From Bin87 sp965203985 (GTDB taxonomy: Bacteria > Chloroflexota > Dehalococcoidia > Lucifugimonadales > UBA3495): a stretch of DNA of 64,000 nt. Under the pieces are notes generated by a model. That model was not told the DNA's origin. It searched no databases and saw nothing but the letters and a program-made list of their open reading frames with translations. Position 1 is the stretch's first letter. The number at the start of each line of letters is the position of its first letter. Shown here piece after piece: positions 35,944 through 42,948 of this stretch. A program made the translations under genes and the position numbers. The DNA is taken from NCBI GenBank assembly GCA_965203985.1, contig CBDBDS010000010.1, forward strand, positions 310,001 through 374,000. Reading direction: 5' to 3'.

Positions 35944-36288
35944 CTATCCAGTCCATCCATCCACATCCCCGGAGTTATCTGCGCTGCCTGCTGCAGCGGT
36001 CGCCGCCGGACGGATTCCGCTTCGTCGCGACAACGCCATGATGCCAACCACGAGTGCGGCAATGGCCAGCAAGACAGCCACGCCAGCCGTGCCCAGCGTG
36101 TCGAGGCCATAGTTGTCGGATTCGGCCTTTGCCGTCCGACCTTGAGGTCCCTACTCGCCCTCCGGCCCTGACGGCCCCGACTCACCTTGCGGACCCGGCG
36201 GCCCTTGCGCGCCGGGCGGCCCCACTGGACCAGGCTGACGCCCAGAGCCCGGGGGACCGGCAACCATGGCCGCCGCGCTGCGCTTCAT
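35944..36288 (-). pseudogene. Collagen-like repeat protein with C-terminal membrane anchor, interrupted by TAG
   Basis: Reading from ATG 36288, residues 11-45 are Gly-X-Y triplets (GPPG, GPVGPPGAQGPPGPQ, GESGPSGPE). A TAG at 36151-36153 falls exactly at a Y position. The same frame then continues with GPQGRT, a short linker and a strong membrane helix (GVAVLLAIAALVVGIMAL) followed by SRR and a small tail, ending at 35944. With the TAG read through it would be a 114-residue type of cell-surface collagen-like protein with an anchor. A Gln codon (CAG) changed to TAG is the simplest explanation. The N-terminus has no clear signal peptide, so upstream sequence may also be lost. Confidence 0.7.
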
Positions 36289-36350
36289 AGGTCAGAGCGA
36301 CCGGCGCGACCACGGCTGCTACCAAGAGGTGCTCAATATAAACTCGTGAC

Positions 36351-36379
36351 TTGCCCGCCGCCACTACAGGCCGTAAAGT
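36351..36379 (+). promoter_or_regulatory. Possible promoter for the alpha-hydroxy-acid oxidase gene
   Basis: TTGCCC (36351-36356), a 17-bp spacer and TAAAGT (36374-36379), 98 bp before the start codon. Moderate match to sigma70 consensus. Confidence 0.4.
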
Positions 36380-36477
36380 ATGGGCGCAGTAAACCCCGAT
36401 CACACAGAACGTCGCCCCATACTCCCAATAACGGGCGGGTAGCGGCGGGCACGATCAATCTTCAAAGGGAGGTCCAA

Positions 36478-37578
36478 ATGCGACTCGACCCCATCAACCT
36501 CTACGACTACGAGGAACGCGCCAGGCTGGTCCTGCCCCACGACGATTGGGACACCATCGACGCCGGCGCCATGGACATGTTCACCACCCGGCGCAACCGG
36601 ACAGCCTTCGAGGAACTGACGCTTCGTCCCAGGTTCCTCCGCGACATCGGGGAGCGCGACCTCTCGACCACCATGCTGGGCAACGAAATCAGTATGCCGG
36701 TGTTCGTCTGCCCCGCAGGTTCCCATCACCGCGCCCATCCCGAGGGGGAGGTTGCCACCGCCCGCGGCGCAAGCATGTCCAACACCCTGATGATGCTCAG
36801 CACCGGTTCCAACTGCAGCATGGAAGAGGTCGCCGAGGAAGCCACCAGCCCCCTCTTCTTCCAGCTCTACCACCGTGGTTACGACCTCACCGAAATGCTG
36901 GTCCGCCGCGCCGAGGAGACCGGGTTCAAGGCCATCACCCTGACGGTGGACACCCCCACCCCCAGCCCCAAGGAGCGTGACCTGCGCAACCGGTACAACC
37001 GGAACTTTGAGCAGGGTAACTTCCGTGGCGTCAACCAGCCGGAGAACGTGCTGCGCGGCACGGACGAGTCCGTCGGTTGGAACGTCAACCGCACCGTCCC
37101 CCTCACCTGGCACGAACTCGATTGGCTCCGCAACCTCACCGGTCTGCCCCTGGTGCTCAAGGGCATCCGCACGGCCGAGGACGCTCACATCGCCGCCGAG
37201 AGCGGCATCGACGGCGTCCTGGTATCGACTCACGGCGGGCGCCAACTGGACATGACCATGGGCGCTATCGAGATGCTGCCCGAGGTCGTCGATGCGGTCA
37301 AGGGCAATTGCGAAGTCTACGTCGACTCCGGCGTCCGGCGCGGCAGCGATGTCGTCAAGGCGCTGGCCCTGGGAGCCACGGCCGTTGGCATCGGGCGTCC
37401 CCTCTTCTGGGGGCTGGCCGTCAACGGGGCCGAGGGCGTCCACGGCGTCCTGGAACTGATGCGGGAAGAGGTCGACCGGGCCATGGCCTACTGCGGCCAG
37501 ACCTCCGTTCAGGACCTGGAGCCAAACCTGGTCAACATCCCCCAGGGCTGGGGAGCCGCGCCCCAACCCGACTTCTAG
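36478..37578 (+). CDS. Alpha-hydroxy-acid oxidizing enzyme, FMN-dependent
   Basis: Oxidises an L-2-hydroxy acid (lactate, glycolate or longer) with FMN. The 366-residue TIM-barrel protein has FQLY (Tyr131), TVDTPT (Asp158), LKGI (Lys228) and the active-site STHGGRQLD with catalytic His252 and Arg255. The usual Asn before the His is Thr here. The start has AAAGGGAGGTCCAA upstream; an open frame beginning at 36187 is spurious. The neighbouring NAD-dependent 2-hydroxyacid dehydrogenase works on the same class of compounds. Whether it is an oxidase or passes electrons to a quinone cannot be told. Confidence 0.92.
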   Translation: MRLDPINLYDYEERARLVLPHDDWDTIDAGAMDMFTTRRNRTAFEELTLRPRFLRDIGERDLSTTMLGNEISMPVFVCPAGSHHRAHPEGEVATARGASMSNTLMMLSTGSNCSMEEVAEEATSPLFFQLYHRGYDLTEMLVRRAEETGFKAITLTVDTPTPSPKERDLRNRYNRNFEQGNFRGVNQPENVLRGTDESVGWNVNRTVPLTWHELDWLRNLTGLPLVLKGIRTAEDAHIAAESGIDGVLVSTHGGRQLDMTMGAIEMLPEVVDAVKGNCEVYVDSGVRRGSDVVKALALGATAVGIGRPLFWGLAVNGAEGVHGVLELMREEVDRAMAYCGQTSVQDLEPNLVNIPQGWGAAPQPDF

Positions 37579-38125
37579 GCAACCTGACCTGCCCCTTTGG
37601 TCATGCCAACTGCCATTTGTGGCTGAACCCCGCCGGCGCAGGTGATCGAGCAGCATCGACTACCGCGCCGGTGGGCTGGCATCCACGGGACTCTGCGCCT
37701 CAAGGCCCGGCGGTACCGCTCCGTAAGCGTTTGCATGCCTGACAACGTGCAAACGCTTGCCGTCTTGACGGTTTCGCGTTGAAACCATTCGTGCAGCGCT
37801 TGGCGCCCGGCGGTCCTGGCTAGATGTGCGGGGCGCTGCCTCTGCCACTTCATCGCCAGTTCTCTTGCTTGGATCAGCGCCCATCGTGTGCCTGGGGCAG
37901 CGACTTTGGGACCTTGAGGGACAACGGCATGTGATGCGCGCGCATCTTTCGTCCCGCGGAACGTTCGGGTGGTGGCGGCGGCGATCTCGTTGCGTTCGGC
38001 GAACCTGACTTCTTTGCCCCCGCAAGCGATGACCGTAAACGCTTCAAAGCGAGTTTCTTTGTCGGCGACCGCGCCTTGCGGTAGGCCCACTGCCACCAGG
38101 CAGTCTGCGTCACCCTGGGGTTGCT
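37579..38125. other. Long spacer with an 11-bp inverted repeat
   Basis: 547 bp without a supported gene. A 198-codon minus-strand frame covers it but has no recognisable family, composition typical of a shadow frame, and no ribosome site. The only clear structure is AAGCGTTTGCA (37725-37735) with its exact complement TGCAAACGCTT (37748-37758) across a 12-base loop; there is no T-run. It could be an operator or a small RNA hairpin. Confidence 0.5.
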
Positions 38126-38153
38126 TTGACACTCTTTCCGACCCATCTATAAT
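38126..38153 (+). promoter_or_regulatory. Consensus sigma70 promoter for the 2-hydroxyacid dehydrogenase gene
   Basis: Perfect TTGACA (38126-38131) and perfect TATAAT (38148-38153) separated by 16 bp, 50 bp before the start codon. It is the best promoter match in the window. Confidence 0.88.
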
Positions 38154-38203
38154 TGCTGCCATAACGCTCACGGAAGCGGTTTAGACACCAAGGAGATTAC
38201 GAT

Positions 38204-39169
38204 ATGCCCACCTGGAAAGTTGCGTATTTCAGCGGAGTGGGGGGACGCCCCCAGACCATGCTGGACAATGCCCCGGATGACATCGAGGTCACCGTGGTCA
38301 ACCCCGCATTGTCGGAAGATGAAAAGATCGAGCTGTGCCGCGACGCCGACGCGATAGTCAGCAGCGATCTCTCACTCAACCTGGTGCGCGAGTGTTCCAG
38401 GCTCAAGTTGATCCAGACCCTCAGCGCGGGATACGACCGCCTGCCTCTCGAGGAAATCCTGGAAATGGGCATACCGGTCGCCAACAACGGCGGAGCCAAC
38501 GCCATTTCGGTTTCGGAACAGACCCTCGCCCTGATGATCGGCATCAGCCGGAATCTCATGGCGCAGTGGGACAGCACCACCCGGCAGCGAGCCTGGCGGA
38601 GCGATCTCTATCAGACCGACCTGTCGGAGGTCACCGACAAGACGGTGGGCATTGTAGGGCTCGGGCGGATCGGGCGTCAGGTCGCCAAGCGGCTCACCGG
38701 GTTCGATACCCGCACGATCTACTACGACATTGAGGACATTCCGGAAGACGTCCAGCGTGAAGTAAAGGCTGAGCCGGTGGCATTCGACGAATTGCTGGAA
38801 ACCTCCGACATTGTCAGTATGCACGTGCCGTTGACGCGGCGCACCCGGGGAATGATGTCTGACCGCGAGTTCGGAATGATGAAGCCCACGGCCTTCTTCA
38901 TCAACCTGTGCCGGGGTCCGGTGGTCGACGAGGCCGCGCTGTATCGCGTGCTGACCGAAGGCCAGATCGCCGGCGCGGGGCTGGACGTCCTCGAAGTGGA
39001 GCCAACCCCCGCCGACAACCCCCTGTTCGACCTGGACAACGTGATCATCACGCCGCACATGGCCGGCCAGAGCCAGGAGACCGCGCTGCGGGCCGCCCAT
39101 TTCGCCTACGGCAACATCCTCCGGGTGCTGAATGGCGGGGAGGCGGAGTCGCTGGTAACGCCGGAATAG
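38204..39169 (+). CDS. D-isomer-specific 2-hydroxyacid dehydrogenase, NAD-binding
   Basis: Interconverts a 2-hydroxy acid and its 2-oxo acid with NAD(H). The 321 residues contain the Rossmann motif GLGRIG (152-157), and the catalytic trio Arg (in NLCRGPVVDE), Glu and His (in TPHMAGQ). Length and layout match glyoxylate/hydroxypyruvate and phosphoglycerate dehydrogenase relatives, but there is no ACT domain, so it is not SerA. The start is preceded by AAGGAGATTACGAT and driven by the consensus promoter upstream. It probably forms a functional group with the flavin oxidase and the FAH-family hydrolase. Confidence 0.92.
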   Translation: MPTWKVAYFSGVGGRPQTMLDNAPDDIEVTVVNPALSEDEKIELCRDADAIVSSDLSLNLVRECSRLKLIQTLSAGYDRLPLEEILEMGIPVANNGGANAISVSEQTLALMIGISRNLMAQWDSTTRQRAWRSDLYQTDLSEVTDKTVGIVGLGRIGRQVAKRLTGFDTRTIYYDIEDIPEDVQREVKAEPVAFDELLETSDIVSMHVPLTRRTRGMMSDREFGMMKPTAFFINLCRGPVVDEAALYRVLTEGQIAGAGLDVLEVEPTPADNPLFDLDNVIITPHMAGQSQETALRAAHFAYGNILRVLNGGEAESLVTPE

Positions 39170-39220
39170 GCTGACCGCTCAAGTTTGTCAGTCCGGTCCA
39201 TCAGCACGCGTACCCCGGTT

Positions 39221-39312
39221 GTCATTGCGAGCGCAGCGTGGCAATCTCGTCCGGGGAGCGAGCGTCCGCGCGAGGACGAGATCGCCGCGTCGCTCCGCTC
39301 CTCGCGATGACA
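39221..39312. repeat. Complete palindromic copy of the GTCATTGCGAGCG element (MITE-like)
   Basis: The 92-bp element opens GTCATTGCGAGCGCAGCGTG and closes CTCCTCGCGATGAC. The inner arms GTGGCAATCTCGTCC and GGACGAGATCGCCGC also pair. It is the most complete copy of the family in the window and lies between the dehydrogenase and FAH genes. Confidence 0.8.
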
Positions 39313-39339
39313 GGGTAAGGTGGAAAAAGGAGTATCTCC

Positions 39340-40122
39340 ATGATCTGGTGCCGCTTTGAACTCGAAGGCAAGACCTCTTTTGGCATCGTCGAGGATGGCC
39401 GCGTCACCGAAGTGTGGGGCGACCCGCTGGATGATTACGCCGTCACCAACCATACCTACGCGCTGGACGAGGCCAAGCTGCTGCCGCCGATCAAGCCCGG
39501 GATGCTTTACGCCGCCGGGCCCAACTACCGGGGCCACGTCGAGGGAATGGCCGCGCGGCGGGGCGCGCCCCCTTCGTATCCCGACCGCCCGTCGCCCAAC
39601 TACCGGTCGGTACACGCCATCATTGGCACCGAGGAGAACATCGTCGTGCCCGCCGAGTGCTCCGGCGCGGTGCAGCCCGAGGGTCAGCTGGCGGTGGTCA
39701 TCGGCAGGAAGGCCCGCAACGTGCCGGTCAGCGAGGCGCTGGACTACGTTTTCGGCTACACCATCGGTAACGACATCAGCCAGCGACCCTGGCAGCAGGC
39801 CGACCGCACCATGTTCCGGGGCAAGAACTGCGACACCTGGAAGCCCATGGGCCCGTGGATCGTCACCGACCTTGACCCCAGGGGCTTTCGCATCATCGTC
39901 CGGCACAACGGCGAGGTGTGGGAGGATTTCTCCTCCGCCGACCAGATCTGGGACACCGCCACCTGGATCCACGAGCTCAGCAAGTACGCCACCCTCCACC
40001 CCGGCGACGTCCTCTGGATGGGCACAGAGGGCGCGGACGGCGATATGTTCCCCGGCGACACTATCGAGGTGGAAATCATCGGGATTGGGACGCTGCGGAA
40101 CTACGTGGTGGCGGAGGGCTAG
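39340..40122 (+). CDS. Fumarylacetoacetate hydrolase (FAH) family protein
   Basis: FAH-fold enzyme of the group that includes 2-hydroxyhepta-2,4-diene-1,7-dioate isomerases and acylpyruvases. The 260-residue protein has an N-terminal small domain and the catalytic core with AAGPNYRGHVEGM, FGYTIGNDISQR (metal-binding Asp) and GPWIVT. Normally two glutamates in ExE bind the metal; here the segment is PEGQLAVVIG, so the second Glu is Gln. Activity or specificity may differ from the usual members. The start has GGAGTATCTCC upstream. It follows the dehydrogenase after a repeat element. Confidence 0.88.
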   Translation: MIWCRFELEGKTSFGIVEDGRVTEVWGDPLDDYAVTNHTYALDEAKLLPPIKPGMLYAAGPNYRGHVEGMAARRGAPPSYPDRPSPNYRSVHAIIGTEENIVVPAECSGAVQPEGQLAVVIGRKARNVPVSEALDYVFGYTIGNDISQRPWQQADRTMFRGKNCDTWKPMGPWIVTDLDPRGFRIIVRHNGEVWEDFSSADQIWDTATWIHELSKYATLHPGDVLWMGTEGADGDMFPGDTIEVEIIGIGTLRNYVVAEG

Positions 40123-40227
40123 TCTGGGTGTTTTTGACCCGTTACTTGTAGCACCACTTTTCACTGGGATTGATGTGATAAGTGAAGAGCGGAGCCAATT
40201 ATCTGGCCTCCGCTGCCACACCTTTGA

Positions 40228-41275
40228 TTATCTAATGTTCAGTAGATTGGGGAGTTCTCGCCTTCGTTTACGGTTCTTTTCGATGTTTCGGGTGAAAATG
40301 TACTCCTGCAACCGGTCACGTTCGCGATAAGTCGTTTGGAAAAACCGTTCGTGCGACACAGCGATGTCAGAAGCATGTTCCATGATTTTACCGCAAATCA
40401 TACGAGTCCAACTATTCCCCTTTTTCAGGATCAGCTCACGGTCTTCCGAAAGCCCTTCGTAGATTGCCCGCACGTATTTTTCGGTTCCTGCGGGGAACGC
40501 CGTGACCAACGTTTGTCCGTGGGATTGGGGTAGTAACATCATCCACACCGGTACATCCGAGTTTCCGCCATACCACTCTACCCGGTCAGCAGGCCCTGGC
40601 AGGGAACTTCATGCCGGCAGCAGCCATGGTAGGCGTCGTCTCCCATTTGGCGGTTCGGTAGACGATATCTCTAGGCATCTCGCCGTTCAGCATTAGATCC
40701 ATCTTCCACTTGATATTGAGCACCCTGAAAGCCGAGTAACTCATAGTTCGCGCCGCTTCCTTGAAGCCCTCCTTCGCGTGGTCGGGAAATTCGTCAAGGA
40801 CGTCGAACGCAGGGTCAAGAGCAGGTATCGCGATCCGCTCACTAGAATGTAGACCCCTCTGAGTAAAATAAGCAATCATCTTGTACACCAATAGGAACAA
40901 ATGATGTTCATTTGATAGGTCGACGCTTTTCGAATCCACCAGATTAAATTTTTTGTCATGCGTCTCACATGCCCACGCACTGGCACTAAATGAGCGGACA
41001 CTCCTGTCCTTGAAATGAATATCGTTGATCCACTGTGCAGGATTTTTAGGCGGGGTCGAATCGCAGCCAACGACTTCTTTGCGCTCATTCATGATGAGCT
41101 CCAGCACTGTACGTGGTATGCAGTGTGCGTCTATGGCTGGCTCTTTGCATCCTTCTCCGCCGACCATGCATCGGTCAAAGGATTTGAGCGAATCTCTTTC
41201 TGAAAGTACTCGTCCCAAACTCCTTAGGCCTGCCTTCCAATCGGTAGGCACATGAGAATTCCCTCTATCTTCCAT
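40228..41275 (-). pseudogene. HNH-like Cys/His protein of low GC, split by a frameshift
   Basis: Two frames join into one protein of about 345 residues. The first (from ATG 41275, with CGGAGG eight bases upstream) gives 229 residues ending FPARAC at 40586. The next frame continues without a stop as GPADRVEWYGGNSDVPVWMM, running to 40228. The shift therefore lies near 40600. Conserved-looking residues Cys36, Cys43, His51 (in DAHCIPRTVLELI), Cys103 and His106 (in ACETHDKKF) resemble HNH-type zinc proteins seen in defence regions. GC is clearly lower than in neighbouring genes (for example TTAAATTTTTTG), pointing to recent transfer. Function unknown. The two frames could instead be separate genes, but the second has no ribosome site. 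Confidence 0.6.
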
Positions 41276-41394
41276 AGTAGTAACCTCCGGCTATTTTGCT
41301 GTATGACTGATGGAGTAGGGTTAGTTAGATATTCAAATCTGTCTGTTCTGTTTATTTTTATAGTATCGATGGCCAGTTTTTCTCGCGGTTGTCG

Positions 41395-41522
41395 TGTACC
41401 ATATCGGGTCTTCGAGTTGCGCATCGCCGTGTCCTTGTACTGTTCTTCCGGCTGGCCGCAATCGCTCCCGCCGGAGTTGACGCCGACGCGGACCTCATTG
41501 GAACCCAGTACTCGCTCCGTCC
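41395..41522 (-). pseudogene. Remnant of a hydantoinase B 3' end
   Basis: The minus strand encodes ERVLGSNEVRVGVNSGG followed by a degenerate tail (QPEEQYKDTAMRN). This copies ERVLGSKEVGVVVNPGD and the closing ERGHDAAAWDLKN of the hydantoinase fusion 1.6 kb to the right. At DNA level 41472-41522 matches 43050-43101 at roughly four bases in five. No start or domain remains. Together with the unremarkable AT-rich 120 bp beside it, this fills the spacer before the Uma2 gene. Confidence 0.65.
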
Positions 41523-41551
41523 AGGCATGGGAACCACGCTCTCTTGTCAGG

Positions 41552-42334
41552 CTACGGTTCCTGCCGGCGGATGTGCTCCCTGAGGCGGGCGAGTTCGGCT
41601 TCCGCGGCGTTGGCGCGGATTTCGGCTTGGCTGCGGGCGGCCTGCTCGAGGTTGAGCGCGGCTTCGGCAATGACGCGGGCTTCCTGCTCCCGGTCAGCGC
41701 GGGCTTCGGCGGCAACGCGCTTGTCTATAGTCAGGCCCGTCGCCGGGTCCAGCACGTCAAACAACTCCTTTCCGTCCCAGAAAAACACCACGTCCAGCAA
41801 CTCGCTGTGTCCTCGTACTGAACCGTCGTCGTCATACTGCAACGGATACTCCTCATACCTGCCCGCCACCAATCGCTCCCCCGCAATCGGCTTGCCGTAT
41901 AGCTCGCCGCCCGTAGGGTCGAACCGCCAGTACTCTGGTATCTCCAGCCGCTGGTACAGATCCCGCTTCCAGCCCAAATCGTTCGCCGCTGTGCTCGGCG
42001 ACGCCACTTCCATCACGAAGTCCGGCGCCTTCCCGATTTCCCAAATCCAGAAGTTCGGCAGGTTCTCGTAGATGCCCGCCACGTCCACGTCAAAAGCGAT
42101 GAACAGGTCCGGGGCGACCCGCCGGTTGCCGTCGGTTACGTCGTAGGAGACGAAGGCTCCACCGTTCACGAACACGTCGGGGCAATTCTGATAATGCTCA
42201 TAGAGCAGCCCGGAGATTCGGAATACGGTGGGCCACTGATCCATGTCGTCCTCAATGCGCTCCGGTTCTTCGTAAAAGACGTCCGGCAGGGTTCGTACCT
42301 TCCAAGCGTTCGTGATGATTCGGGTGGCAGCCAT
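41552..42334 (-). CDS. Uma2-type putative endonuclease (DUF820) with C-terminal coiled coil
   Basis: A 260-residue protein. Residues about 30-200 form the restriction-endonuclease-like Uma2 fold, with RRVAPDLFIAFDVD and PDFVMEVASPST (Asp...Glu active-site pattern) and EYWRFDP. The last 60 residues are Ala/Glu/Arg-rich heptads forming a coiled coil, a common addition in Chloroflexota and cyanobacterial copies. ATG 42334 was chosen because conserved sequence begins there. The biological role of Uma2 proteins is not settled. They are often found in many copies per genome. Confidence 0.85.
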   Translation of the reverse strand: MAATRIITNAWKVRTLPDVFYEEPERIEDDMDQWPTVFRISGLLYEHYQNCPDVFVNGGAFVSYDVTDGNRRVAPDLFIAFDVDVAGIYENLPNFWIWEIGKAPDFVMEVASPSTAANDLGWKRDLYQRLEIPEYWRFDPTGGELYGKPIAGERLVAGRYEEYPLQYDDDGSVRGHSELLDVVFFWDGKELFDVLDPATGLTIDKRVAAEARADREQEARVIAEAALNLEQAARSQAEIRANAAEAELARLREHIRRQEP

Positions 42335-42583
42335 GTATGAGCCTCCGGCGCCGGGGAGCAGATTTGGACGACAGCCCAAGTATATGCCGTCTCTGCGGTG
42401 TCCTCAAACAATCGCTAGCAGCAAGGTAGCTTTGCATTTGGGCGATCCGATATCCGGCACGGTAGAGCCGACCGGCCGTCACCTCTAATCTCGCCCGTCT
42501 GGAAGTTTTTCGGTACACTGTGCACACGCCCAGACGGACTAGTCTCAACCACGTACACGACCTCCGCAGGCCGCGAGGCCATC

Positions 42584-42739
42584 ATGCTTTCCCTAGCCAT
42601 CATTCTCACCATCGTGTCCGCCGTCCTATTCTTCGGCGGTTTGGGACTCGGCGGTTACGTGATTGTTACCAAGATTCGCGAGACCCGTCACAATCCCGGC
42701 TCCAACGCTGGAACTGCTGAACACTCTTCCACCTCATGA
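42584..42739 (+). CDS. Small membrane protein (51 residues)
   Basis: Residues 3-30 are one hydrophobic helix (LAIILTIVSAVLFFGGLGL, then GGYVIV), followed by a short basic then polar tail (KIRETRHNPGS). Its stop and the next start overlap as ATGA (42736-42739), so it is probably real and co-translated with the next gene. No ribosome site is strong before the ATG at 42584. Function unknown. Confidence 0.5.
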   Translation: MLSLAIILTIVSAVLFFGGLGLGGYVIVTKIRETRHNPGSNAGTAEHSSTS

Positions 42740-42948
42740 GGTGGTTCGTCCTCCTTGCGGGTCTGTTGGTCCTCGGCGGTCTCACCGTGGGAGGTTACGC
42801 TACCATGGTTTGGCTGGCCCAGGTCGCTGCAGACCCACCCACGACTGCCCAAACCGAGCTTCTGCAAACTGCCCGGTGGCTGACCCACAACGGGGCCATC
42901 ATGCTTGGCGCTTTCATATTCGGCTGGCTGGCCGGGCAGGTTAGATAG
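42736..42948 (+). CDS. Small two-helix membrane protein (70 residues)
   Basis: Two membrane helices (VLLAGLLVLGGLTVGGYATM and about residues 52-68, IMLGAFIFGWLAG) flank a polar loop. The first helix resembles the helix of the preceding 51-residue protein (GGLxxGGY in both), suggesting an ancient duplication. It overlaps the preceding gene by 4 bp and runs 8 bp into the 3' end of the convergent hydantoinase gene. Function unknown. Confidence 0.5.
   Translation: MRWFVLLAGLLVLGGLTVGGYATMVWLAQVAADPPTTAQTELLQTARWLTHNGAIMLGAFIFGWLAGQVR

Noticed and set aside
32226..36288. Amber (TAG) reassignment across the island
   Set aside because: TAG stops occur in hsdS, hsdM and the collagen-like gene, but the replaced residues differ (Glu, Gln, Trp-like and a Y position), TAA also occurs, and frameshifts accompany them. 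Genes elsewhere end normally at TAG. Ordinary decay explains it.
36182..36403. Upstream frame encoding LLVAAVVAPVAL as a signal peptide for the collagen-like protein
   Set aside because: It is in a different frame from the Gly-X-Y repeats and would need another frameshift; the hydrophobic stretch is too short to be convincing.
28983..36477. Integrative element using tRNA-Arg(TCT) as attachment site
   Set aside because: The island starts beside the tRNA, but no integrase gene and no repeat of the tRNA 3' end were found at the right side.
37575..38171. 198-codon minus-strand frame in the spacer after the hydroxy-acid oxidase
   Set aside because: No recognised family, no ribosome site and its end runs into the 3' end of the neighbouring gene. 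Kept only as a spacer description.
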